From RH-AL1 sp965198495 (GTDB taxonomy: Bacteria; Pseudomonadota; Alphaproteobacteria; Rhizobiales; Beijerinckiaceae), in the NCBI GenBank assembly GCA_965198495.1, contig CBDAPL010000001.1:682001-746000 (forward strand): a stretch of 64,000 nt of DNA. The letters are read 5' to 3'. This document shows positions 16,322 through 26,700 of this stretch, in pieces (the first letter of the stretch is position 1; every line of letters starts with the position of its first letter). A program made the position numbers and the translations under genes. Below the pieces are notes generated by a model. It was not told the origin of the DNA, ran no database searches, and saw only the letters and a list, made by a program, of their open reading frames with translations.

Positions 16322-18025
16322 CTAGAACGTTTGCCCCGCGTTGGCGGCGAGGTGCTCGACGATCGGCCCGAGCGCCAGCGCCGGGAAGAAGGTCAGGCCG
16401 CCGACGATGAGGATGACGCCGATGAGCAGCCCGACGAACAGCGGTCCCGTCGTCGGGAACGTGCCGACGGAGGCGGGCACCGTCTTCTTCGCCGCGAGCG
16501 AGCCGGCGATCGCCAGCGCCGGGACGATCACGAAGAAGCGTCCGATCAGCATGCCGATCGCGAGCATGACGTTGAAGAACATCGTGTTCGCCGAAAGGCC
16601 GGCGAACGCCGAGCCGTTGTTGGCCGCGACCGATGTGAAGGCATAGAGCACCTCGGAGAAGCCATGCGGTCCGGGATTGTTCATCGCCGCCACCGCGGAC
16701 GGCACGCCGAGCGCGACGGCGGTACCCCCGAGCATGACGAGCGGCAGGCAGAGAACGGCGAGCATCGCCATCTTGACCTCCTTGGCCTCGATCTTCTTGC
16801 CGAGGTATTCGGGCGTGCGCCCGACCATCAGGCCGGCCACGAAGATCGCGATGATGACGAAGACGATCATCCCGTAGAGACCCGAGCCGACGCCGCCGAA
16901 GATGATCTCGCCAAGCTCCATGTTGATGAGCGGGATCATGCCGCCGAGCGCGGTGAAGCTGTCGTGCATGGCGTTGACCGCGCCGCAGGACGCGTCGGTC
17001 GTGACCGTGGCGAAGAGCGCCGCCCCGGCCATGCCGAAGCGCAGCTCCTTGCCTTCCCAATTGCCGCCGGCCACGCCGAGCGCGTGCACGAGCGGGTTGC
17101 CCGCCGCCTCGGCGGCGTAGACCACCGTGACGCCGGCGAGGAACAGCACGCCCATGGCGGCGAAGATCGCCCAGCCTTGACGCTGGTTGCCGACCATGCG
17201 GCCGAACACGTTGGTGAGCGCCCCGCCGATCGCGAAGATGGACACGATCTGCACGAAGTTCGACAGCGCCGTCGGGTTCTCGAAAGGATGCGCGGCATTG
17301 GCGTTGAAGAAGCCGCCGCCGTTGGTGCCGAACATCTTGATCGCCACCTGGCTCGCCACGGGGCCCAGGGCGATGGTCTGCCTGCCGCCTTCGAGCGTCG
17401 TCGCGTCGACGGAGGCGCCGAGCGTCTGGGGCACGCCCTGCCACACCAGGAAGAGGGTGTAGACGACGCACACCGGCAGCAGCACGTAGAGGGTGCAGCG
17501 CGTGACGTCGACCCAGAAGCTGCCCACCGTGCGAGCGGAAGCCCGCGAGAAGCCGCGGATCACGGCGATCGCGACCGCGATGCCGGTGGCGGCCGACAGG
17601 AAGTTCTGGTGCGTCAGGCCGAGCATCTGCGTGAGATAGGAGAGCGTGCTTTCGCCACCGTAGCTCTGCCAGTTGGTGTTGGTGATGAAGCTCGCCGCCG
17701 TGTTGAAGGCGAGGCCCTGTTCCACCGCGCCCTGTCCGGCGGGATTGAAGGGCAGCACGCCCTGCAGCCGGAGGACGGCGTAGAGGATGACGAAGCCGCC
17801 GATGTGGAAGAGCATGACGGCGAAGGCGTAGGACAGCCAATGCTGTTCCTGCCGCTCGTCGATGCCGGCGGCACGATAGAAGAGGCGCTCGAGCGGGCGC
17901 AGCACCGGCGTGAGAAGGTTGCGCTCGCCGGTGAAGACCTTCGTCATGTAGCCGCCGAGCGGCTTCGTCAGAAGCGCGACCGCGAAGCAGAAGACGACGA
18001 TCTGAGCCCAACCGATGAAGGTCAT
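16322..18025 (-). CDS. kdpA: KdpA, potassium-transporting ATPase subunit A
   Basis: This encodes a 567-aa polytopic membrane protein that forms the potassium-selective channel of the KdpFABC complex and is related to Trk/Ktr transporters. Pore-loop signatures are seen: SFITNTNWQSYGGES, GTNGGGFFNANAAHPFENPT, TTDASCGAVNAMHDSFTALG and SVAANNGSAFAGLSAN. Length is typical (555-570). It follows kdpF by 10 bp. Confidence 0.97.
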   Translation of the reverse strand: MTFIGWAQIVVFCFAVALLTKPLGGYMTKVFTGERNLLTPVLRPLERLFYRAAGIDERQEQHWLSYAFAVMLFHIGGFVILYAVLRLQGVLPFNPAGQGAVEQGLAFNTAASFITNTNWQSYGGESTLSYLTQMLGLTHQNFLSAATGIAVAIAVIRGFSRASARTVGSFWVDVTRCTLYVLLPVCVVYTLFLVWQGVPQTLGASVDATTLEGGRQTIALGPVASQVAIKMFGTNGGGFFNANAAHPFENPTALSNFVQIVSIFAIGGALTNVFGRMVGNQRQGWAIFAAMGVLFLAGVTVVYAAEAAGNPLVHALGVAGGNWEGKELRFGMAGAALFATVTTDASCGAVNAMHDSFTALGGMIPLINMELGEIIFGGVGSGLYGMIVFVIIAIFVAGLMVGRTPEYLGKKIEAKEVKMAMLAVLCLPLVMLGGTAVALGVPSAVAAMNNPGPHGFSEVLYAFTSVAANNGSAFAGLSANTMFFNVMLAIGMLIGRFFVIVPALAIAGSLAAKKTVPASVGTFPTTGPLFVGLLIGVILIVGGLTFFPALALGPIVEHLAANAGQTF

Positions 18026-18035
18026 GATGGTGGTC

Positions 18036-18125
18036 CTAAAATCGTTCGGCGCGGATCAGCGCGTACGTCAGGTACAGAAGAATGCCGGCGGTCACGATCG
18101 CCCCGAGCGCGTAGTCGAAGGTCAT
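18036..18125 (-). CDS. kdpF: KdpF, small subunit of potassium-transporting ATPase
   Basis: A 29-aa frame encodes a single membrane helix (GAIVTAGILLYLTYALI) followed by the family-typical end RAERF. KdpF lies at the KdpA-KdpB interface and stabilises the complex. It is immediately upstream of kdpA and downstream of another tiny membrane ORF. Confidence 0.88.
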   Translation of the reverse strand: MTFDYALGAIVTAGILLYLTYALIRAERF

Positions 18126-18135
18126 CGCAACGTCC

Positions 18136-18219
18136 CTAGAGCCGGTCGCAGCCTTCGGCATAGGCCGAAGTCAGCAGGAAGAACGCGATGCCGGCCGCGA
18201 TGAAGATGATGTCAAGCAT
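18136..18219 (-). CDS. 27-aa membrane microprotein upstream of kdpF
   Basis: A 27-codon frame (ATG 18219, TAG 18136) encodes MLDIIFIAAGIAFFLL followed by TSAYAEGCDRL. It is one hydrophobic helix followed by a short polar tail containing Cys. It precedes kdpF by 10 bp in the same orientation, which places it first in the kdp operon. From memory, similar ORFs ending in a CDRL-like motif occur before kdpF in other proteobacteria, but I know of no assigned function. It may be an extra accessory helix of the pump. Confidence 0.65.
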   Translation of the reverse strand: MLDIIFIAAGIAFFLLTSAYAEGCDRL

Positions 18220-18489
18220 GAACGACCTCGGATCCTGGCGCGACCGGACGAAGTCCGCCACGCTGAAGACCATGGCCGTGCGGCCCGTGCGGTTTCGATG
18301 TGTGGGCAGTGCAAACCAAATAGGAATCTCGTGGGTGGCGGCGCATGTTTCGCAAAGTGCCTATGAAGTAGGCGAAATGTGGCATTTCGGAAACAGCGCA
18401 CGTGTTCGCGTTCTTGTGGGGCGAAATGTCATGAACTCGGAAAGGCCCGGCGGCATTTTATAGGCGGGGTACATTTTGGGGGACTGGCG

Positions 18490-19353
18490 ATGAACAAGTT
18501 TCTGGTTACGGCGGCCTGCTTCGGCATGATGACGACAACGGCCTTGGCGGCCGACCTGCCCTCGCGCCGCGCGCCGCCCGTCTATATTCCGCCGCCGATC
18601 CCGGTCTTCACCTGGACCGGCGCGTACATCGGCGCCAACGCCGGCTACGCGTTCGAACAGGACCACAACATCGCGTTCACCGGGAATACGGCCGGACCGG
18701 CCGGCAATATCGCGACCGGGCTGAGGCCGGCCTTCCTGCAGGACCGCGCCAAAGGCTTCACCGGCGGCGGACAGTTCGGTTACAACTACCAGATTACTGG
18801 CGCGGGCGGATCGTTCGGGGGCCTCGGTGGCGTCGTCATCGGTATCGAGGCGGATGCCGCCTACACGGGCAACTCCGAAGGGTCGTTCTACACCGCCGGC
18901 GCGTTCAGCTCGCAGGCGGTCTCGAAGACCGACTTCGTCGGCACCGTCCGCGGCCGCCTCGGCTACGCCTTCGATCGTTTCCTGGTCTACGGCACCGGCG
19001 GTTTCGCCTACGGCAACGTCAGCGACAACATCGCCTTCTACAATGCCGCCGGCGTCAACACCTACTTCGGCTCGCAGAACACCCTGCGCACGGGTTACGC
19101 TTACGGCGGCGGCGTCGAATACGCGATCCCGGTCGCGTCGTTCCTGAACCCGTTCCACTCGAGCGCGGTGACGGTCAAGGCCGAGTTCATCCATTATGAT
19201 CTCAACTCCAACAATGTGCTGGTCGCGTCCACCGCTGGGACCGGGAACTCCTTCAACGCGGCCATCCACGCGCAGGGCAATCTCGTGCGCGCCGGCGTGA
19301 ACTACAAGTTCGACTTCGGCGGCGCACCGGCGCCCGTCGTCGCCCGCTACTGA
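18490..19353 (+). CDS. outer membrane beta-barrel protein (Omp25/Omp31-like)
   Basis: This encodes a 287-aa protein with a signal peptide (MNKFLVTAACFGMMTTTALA, then ADLPSR) and the N-terminal motif FTWTGAYIGANAGYAF found in Hyphomicrobiales small porins. Eight or so amphipathic strands follow (for example FVGTVRGRLGYAFDRFLVYG and GYAYGGGVEYAIP). The last strand, VRAGVNYKFDFGG, precedes a short tail. It should be an abundant outer-membrane structural protein or pore. It is divergent from the kdp operon with about 270 bp of shared promoter DNA. Confidence 0.85.
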   Translation: MNKFLVTAACFGMMTTTALAADLPSRRAPPVYIPPPIPVFTWTGAYIGANAGYAFEQDHNIAFTGNTAGPAGNIATGLRPAFLQDRAKGFTGGGQFGYNYQITGAGGSFGGLGGVVIGIEADAAYTGNSEGSFYTAGAFSSQAVSKTDFVGTVRGRLGYAFDRFLVYGTGGFAYGNVSDNIAFYNAAGVNTYFGSQNTLRTGYAYGGGVEYAIPVASFLNPFHSSAVTVKAEFIHYDLNSNNVLVASTAGTGNSFNAAIHAQGNLVRAGVNYKFDFGGAPAPVVARY

Positions 19354-20721
19354 GATCGCATCCAAACTGATCGCAGATGGCAACGGGCTGTCGCGTGACC
19401 GACATGGTCAGCGGCGGCCCGTTCGATTTGAACGTTTGGCTGGCGTTGCGGCGACAGCGGTATCCGATCTGTAGCGGAGCCGGACGGTCGCCGCGCGAGA
19501 TCGACGTTGCGAGCAGACAAGGCTCGTTGCGCCGGGTGCCGGCTTCGTTCGCGAGAGACGAAACTTCTTATGCGTGCACTTGAAGGGTCGCGCTTGAAAA
19601 CCGACCTTGCGGCCGGGTCGTTCGCGCGGACGTCGATCGGGCGTTCGGAGACGAAGGTCGTCGAGGCTCTTTGATGCCGCGTCGTGCGGCGATCTCGTCT
19701 GGATGCTGTCGCGCCCGCCGATAGGGGTCGAGCTTCCCGTTCGCGCAAAGCGAAGCGTCATCGAAGATCGACGACGAAGGCCTCGTCGGGGGGGCCACAG
19801 CCTCCCGGGCCGGCGGCGTTGCACGCGGGGACCGGGTCGCTCTGCACGGGGTGCGTTCGACGATCCGGCGATCGGGCAGGACGATCAAGCCTCCGAACAT
19901 CGCTGCGCTTGACGATCTGGGGCGCCACGTCACCGGTGCGGGCGCCGGGCGCACGCATCCTGGATCCGGCGTAGCCGCCATCGGCGACGATCTTCTCGGC
20001 GACGGGAGAGCGTCGTCGGGCTGCCGCGGCAGCGTTTCCGACACCGTCGCGGTCTGGCCATGGAATAAGACCCGATCGACAGCCACCGGACAAGTATTCC
20101 TCGACCAGAGACAAGACTGTCCGCGCGACAGCCGAAAAATCCCATGATTTTGCCTTAGCGTCCCAAGTGCAAACCGAAGCGGTCGGTAGGATATCCACTA
20201 TTGACACGGCAAGGCGCGGCATAGTCCATAGCGACGTCGAGCGCCCTGCTTGGCGCACTCCTGATGGCGATACGCCGCCCTTCTGTCTTCCTGCGGCATC
20301 CTTGCGGCAACCTGTGTTGGGGAAAGCGCGGCGCGTCGATACGTGCTTTCCGATCAACAATAGGCTGTTCGTCACCCGCTCTACTCGCGGGTCTCGGTCA
20401 AACGGTGGGGTCGAACTTTGATCGTCATGATCGTTGCTGAAATATCACCTGGCATCAGGTTATCGCAGCCAGTTGGAGGCACTCTTGAAGTCGGATTTCT
20501 GCCAGCCTAATCCTCGCTAGGACTCGCCCTGGATGAACGATGACCGCGCCGCTGTATAGATCCGCCGCTTGCGCTGTCGCACATGGGTTTCTCGCGCGCC
20601 CCGAACAGCAGCGCTGCCTGCTCGCCGCGGCCTTGGCTTCCGTGCAGGCCGCGTTCGGCGCGATCGGCCTGAACTCGGTCGCTCTGTGCTCGGACGCGAA
20701 CACGATGACCGGCCCTCTTCG
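19354..20721. other. 1.37-kb gap with decayed transposase and no intact gene
   Basis: No intact gene can be supported. Open frames are short, overlap on both strands and lack family similarity, except for the IS5-type remnant at 19850-20003. Codon texture is irregular compared with neighbours, as expected of decayed DNA. The last 250 bp presumably include the promoter of the autotransporter gene. Confidence 0.55.
19850..20003 (-). mobile_element. remnant of an IS5-family transposase
   Basis: Reading the minus strand, VAEKIVADGGYAGSRM (20003-19956) matches the DDE-domain segment around the second aspartate of IS5 transposases (typically ADGGYxG). APQIVKRSD follows. After one frame change near 19900, FGGLIVLPDRRIVERT (to about 19850) matches the terminal block of these enzymes, usually VLPRRWVVERT. 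Nothing further matches on either side, and no terminal repeats are evident. This is a short dead fragment. Confidence 0.6.
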
Positions 20722-23700
20722 ATGATGCGCGCATCCGTCATGATCGGTCCGCGCGTTTCAGGGGCCTTGGTCCAGCGATCGGGACGGCTATCGTCACTCA
20801 TCGGAGGTTGCCAGGCTTTCGCGGGCCTATCGACGCTTGCCTGGCTGCTGTCGAGCACGAGCGTGTTCGCCGCCTGTCTCTACAACGGTGTCGATACCTA
20901 CACCTGCGACGCCGCCAACACCACGACGACCGGTCTCGCGCCGACGGCCACAACCGATGGCAGTTTTCACGTCGTCATCGATGGGGCGGCCGTCTCGAAC
21001 AGCAACGCCGGAGACGGCGTCACGCTCAACGTCACCGCGGCCGGAAGCGTCGCGAGCGTGGATTCGACCGCAACGAACGGCGGGTCGATCGTCCCGAGCA
21101 ACGGGGCCGGCATATTCATCACCGGCAGCAACGGCGGCTCCGCCGCGATCGGCACGATCACCGGCATAGGCGCCAACGGCAATTCCGTCGTTCCTTTCGC
21201 GACACCCATCACCGTTACCGCCGGGGCGTACACGCCCGATGCCTTCTCCGGTGGTCACGGCCAAGGCATCTACGTCATCATCAACGATACCGGTACGAGT
21301 ACGATCGCCCTCGGCGGGCAAGCCATAATGTCCGCAGCCGGGGCTTTCAGCGGCCTTATCTCCGATACGACCGGTGGCAACAACACCGTGGCCTTGGGCA
21401 CGGCGCAGATCACAGGCGGCTCGAATGGGGTGGTCGCGCAGATCTTGGGCGTCAACATCGCTAACTCGCCCGGCGGGGGAACAGCGGTCCCATCCGCGGC
21501 CAATCTCACAGTGACCGGGGCTGCCGGCTCGACGCTTACCGGTTCGGGAGCCGCAAATAGCGGCCTCGTGGCGGCCATCGACAATGCGGTAACGACAGGC
21601 GACCTTTTCGTCGGCACCGCGACGGCGGCGCTGGGAAGCAACGTTACCGGCGCAACCGGGATAGCCGCTTCAACGCTAGGTGGTGGGGCGGTAAACGTCT
21701 TCCTCAGCGGGACCGTTGCAGGTACGGCAGGGGTTGGTCTCACGACTTCGGCCACCACCGGTCTCACGACGATCGGCATCGATGCCGGCGCCATCGTCAC
21801 AGGCACGACGGATTCCGTTCACGTGGCCGCCACCGGCAGCGGCAATGCCATGGTCACGAACGACGGCACGATCGGCGCGGCGAACGGCGCGGCGCGCGGG
21901 TTCGTCGGCGCGGGCTCCACGGGGACCATCACCTTCACCAATGACGCGACCGGGACGGTGACGTCGGGCTCCGCCGCGGCTGTCGCCGCCGACAGCGGAA
22001 CGGTCGTCGTCGACAACAACGGAATGCTGACGTCCTTCGCGACCACAGCCAACGGGGCGAGCCTCACCGTCAACAACGCCGGCACGTGGACAAACGCCGG
22101 CAACGCGGCCGCGACCGCGAATCTGACGACGCTCAACAACATCGGCGGCACCGTCGATCTGGGCGCCGGCACGCTGAATGCCGGAAGCGTCAGCCTGCAG
22201 GGCGGGACCCTGCAAGACGGCACATTGGCGGTATCGACGACCATCGATGCGGCGGCCGGTACGGCGTCGGCGGTCCTCACCGGCGCGGCTCCGCTTGCGA
22301 AGACCACGGCTGGCACCGTGATCCTGTCGGGCGCCAACACCTACAGCGGCGGTACGACGATAGACGCCGGCACAATCCAGGTCGGCGTCGCCACGGTGGG
22401 AACCCCCGGCGCGATCACGTCGTCGGCGATCGGCACGGGAGCGCTGACGCTCGACACGGGCACCCTGCAGGCCGGCGGAGCCTTCACCATCGCCAACGCG
22501 ATCGCCCTGAACGCCGGCGGGGGCACGATCGACGCGAACGCGAACACCTTCGTGTTGAGCGGCAACATCGCCAACGGCAATGCCGGAACGGGCGGTCTGA
22601 CGATCGCGAATTCCGGGAACGGTGCCGGCACCGTCGTCCTGTCCGGCGACAACGCCTACACGGGTCCGACGGCGGTCGCCGCCACCGCGGCCCTGCAGGC
22701 CGGCTCGACGACGGCGCTGTCCGCCAGCTCCACGTTCGACGTGGAGGGCACGCTCAATCTGAACAATTTCTCCAATACCGTCGGCTCGCTTTCCGGCGCC
22801 GGCAACGTCGCGCTCGGCACCGCGACGCTGACCGACGTGGGTTTCCAGCCTCTCGGGGGAGGAGCCATGAACGTCACCGGCACCATTTCCGGTACTGGCG
22901 GCTTCATCCTGAATCAAGGGGCGTTCGTTTCGAATGCGGCCAACACCGATGGCGCCGGGCTCGCCGAGCTGTCGGGCGCCAACACCTACTCGGGCGGGAC
23001 GACAATCGTCAGCAACAACGATCTCGTCGTCGGCAACAGCTCGGCTCTCGGCACCGGCCTCGTCACGATGACGTCGGGCCGTGCCGTCCTGACCTTCGAC
23101 AACAACGCCGCCTACAATATCGCCAATGATTTCGCGATCGGCACGGGAGCCGTCGTCGCGGTCAATCCGTTTTTCGCGGACACGATCAGCGGCGTGATCG
23201 CGGATATGAACCCGAATACGCCCGGCACTCTCACCAAGGAATTCCCCGGCACGCTGATCCTGACGGGCGCGAACACCTATACCGGCGGCACGACGATCGT
23301 CGACGGCGCCATCCAGGTGGGAGTCGACACGGTCGGCACGCCCGGCGCGATCACCTCCTCGGCGATCGGCACCGGCACGCTGACGCTGGACGCGGGCACG
23401 CTGCAGGCCGGCGGCGCCTATACGATCGCCAACGCCGTCGCCCTGAACACCGGCGGCGGCACTATCGACAGCAACGGCAACACCTTCACCCTGTCCGGCC
23501 CGATCGCCAACGGCAACGGCGCCGGCACCCTCACCATCGCCGACAGCGCGGCGGCGGGCGGCGTGGTGGTGGTGACAGGAGCCGGCACCTATACGGGCGC
23601 CACACTCGTCCAATCGGGAACATTGCGGGCCGGAGACGGAAACGTGTTTTCAGCGGCGTCCGACTACACCGTGACCGGCACGCTCGACCTCAACAATTTC

Positions 23701-26700
23701 GACAACACGATCGGTTCTCTCGCGGGCACCGGCAACGTCACGCTTGGCGTCGCAACGCTAACGACAGGCGATACGGTCGACACGACCTTCTCGGGCACCA
23801 TCTCCGGCGCCGGTGGCCTCGAGAAACAAGGGACGGACACGTTCACGCTTTCGGGCGCGAACACCTACACGGGCATCACGAGGGTCGATTCCGGCGTTCT
23901 GCTGGGTGGCGCGGCAAACACGTTCAGCGCGGCGAGCTTGACGATCGTTGCCGGCACGCTCGACCTCGGCGGGTTCGCGCAGACGATCAACAACGTCGCT
24001 CTCGACGGCGGCACGTTGCAGGACGGCGCGCTGACGGGAGCGGTGAACTCTATCAACGGCACGATCACCGGGCTCGGCGGTCCCGCGACCGTGACCGCCA
24101 GCGGCGGGGTCACGACGTTCGTCGGCACGAACACTTACACCGGCGCCACGACGATCACCGACGCGACGACGGCCGCCAACGCCAACGCCTACAGCGCGGC
24201 CAGCGCGACCAGCGTGGCGACCGGCGGCGTGCTTGATCTCGGCGGCTTCGCGCAGACCATCAACGCGGTGGCGCTGAAGGGGGTGTGCTGCAAGACGGAA
24301 CCCTGACTGGCGCCGTGACGTCGACCGGGGGCACGATTTCGAACATCGCCGGCGCGGCGACCGTGACCGTGACCGCCGGGACGACGGTCTTCGATGGCAC
24401 CAACACCTACACCGGCGCGACGGCGATCAACGGGGGCGCGACCATCGGCGACGCGGCCAACGCCTATAGCGCGGCCAGCGCGACCAGCGTGGCGACCGGC
24501 GGCACGCTCGACCTCGGCGGCTTCGCGCAGACCATCAACGCGGTGGCGCTGAACGGCGGTGTGCTGCAAAACGGAAGCCTGACCGGCGCCGACGTCCCGA
24601 TGATCGCCGGCGCCGTCACCGCCGGGACGACGTTTTCGATGGCACCAACACCTACACCGGCGCGACGGCGATCAACGGGGGCGCGACCATCGGCGACGCG
24701 GCCAACGCCTACAGCGCGGCCAGCGCGACCAGCGTCGCGACCGGCGGCACGCTCGACCTCGGCCGCGCAGGCCATAAACAATGTGACGCTGAACGGCGGT
24801 GTGCTGCAAGACGGATCCCTGAGCGGCGCCGTGACGTCGCCGGGGGCACGATCGCCGGCGCGGCGACCGTGACCGTTCGCCGGGACGACGGTTTTCGATG
24901 GCACCAACACCTACACCGGCGCGACGGCGATCAACGGGGGCGCGACCATCGGCGACGCCGCCAACGCCTACAGCGCGGCCAGCGCGACCAGCGTGGCGAC
25001 CGGCGGCGTGCTTGATCTCGGCGGCTTCGCGCCGTAACGTCAGAACGGCGGCGCGATCGCCATCGCCGGGCCCGCCAACGCATCACCGCCGGCACGCTGA
25101 ACTTTTACCGGCACCAACACCTGATCGACGGTGGAACGGCGACGGCGAACGCGAACAACGCCTAGCGCCGCCAGCGCGAAGACCGGCGGCACGCTTGATC
25201 TCGGCGGGTTCGCGCAGGCCATCAACGCGGTGGCGCTGAACGGCGGCGTGCTGCAAGACGGATCCCTGACTGGCGCCGTGACGTCGAACGGCGCGATCGC
25301 GACGATCGCCGGGCCCGCCTCCGTCACCATCACCGCCGGCACGACGACTTTTACCGGCACCAACACCTACACCGGCGCGACGGTGATCGACGGTGGAACG
25401 GCGACGGCGAACGCGAACAATGCCTTTAGCGCCGCCAGCGCGACGAGCGTGGCCGCGGGCGGCACGCTCGATCTCGGCGGCTTCAATCAGACGCTTCTTT
25501 CGTTGTCGGGCGCAGGCGTCGTGCGGAACGACGGGAGCACCCTCGCGACGTTGACGATCGCCAACGATGGGTCGCCTTCCGATTTCACCGGCGTCATCAT
25601 GGATGGGGCGAGCCAGACCGGCCTCGCGGTCTCGAGCGGAACGCAGATGCTCGAAGGGGCGAACACCTATACCGGCGGGACGACCGTGGCGGACGGGGCC
25701 GCCTTGATCGTCGGCGGCGGCGGCGCGTCCGGATCAATCGTCGGGAACGTCGCCAACGACGGTATCCTGGCCTTCGATCGGTCTGACATCTTCACGTTCA
25801 ACGGCGTCGTCTCGGGAAGCGGCGCCCTGTACCAGCTCGGCGCCGGTACGACCGTCCTGGCGGCCGACCAGACCTACACCGGCGGCACGAACATCCTTGG
25901 GGGCACGTTGCAGCTTGGCAACGGTGGGACCTCGGGCTCCGTCGTGGGTGATATCACCGACAACGCGACGTTGGCCTTCGATCGCTCCGATACCTACACC
26001 TACGCCAACGTGGTCTCCGGCACCGGCGCTCTCAATCAGCTCGGCTCCGGCACGCTCGTGCTCAGCGGCGCCAACACCTACAGCGGCGCGACGACCGTCG
26101 CGGCCGGAACGCTGACCGTCACCGGCTCGATCGTCTCGCCGACGGAGATCATGTCGGGCGCGATGCTGAACGGCACCGGCACCGTCGGCGCCGTGACGGT
26201 CGATAATGGCGGCACCCTGGGCGCGGGGACGAACGCGGCGATCGGCTTCGTCCGGATCAATGGCGACGCGACGTTCCTGCCCGGCTCGAACTATGCCGTC
26301 CGGATCACGAGCGCCAACCAGAACGACATCGCGATCGTCTCCGGCGCCGCAAACCTCGCTGGCGGCACCGTGCGCGTCCTCGCGCAGGACGCGAACTTCA
26401 ACAATGCCGGCGACACCCGCTTCCTGATCCTGAACGCGGGGAGGATCGCCAGTCCGTTCGCCGGCGTCGCGACGAACTTCGCATTCCTGACGCCGACGCT
26501 CTCCTACGACGCGAACAATGTCTTTCTCGACATCGGCAATCCGAACTTCGCCGCTGTGACGGCTCCCACCGCCAACGAGTCCATCGGCCAAGCCTTGCAG
26601 AACGCCTTCAACGCCGGCGCCACCGGCGCGGGCGCCACCCTCCTCAACGACGTTGCCGGCCTGTCGGCGGCCCAGGCGCCCGCCGCGCTGGCGCAATTGG

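Noticed and set aside
24285..25239. Separate short genes between the two large autotransporter frames
   Set aside because: Each is a piece of the same repeat-coding sequence in shifted frames, without its own start site or ribosome binding site.
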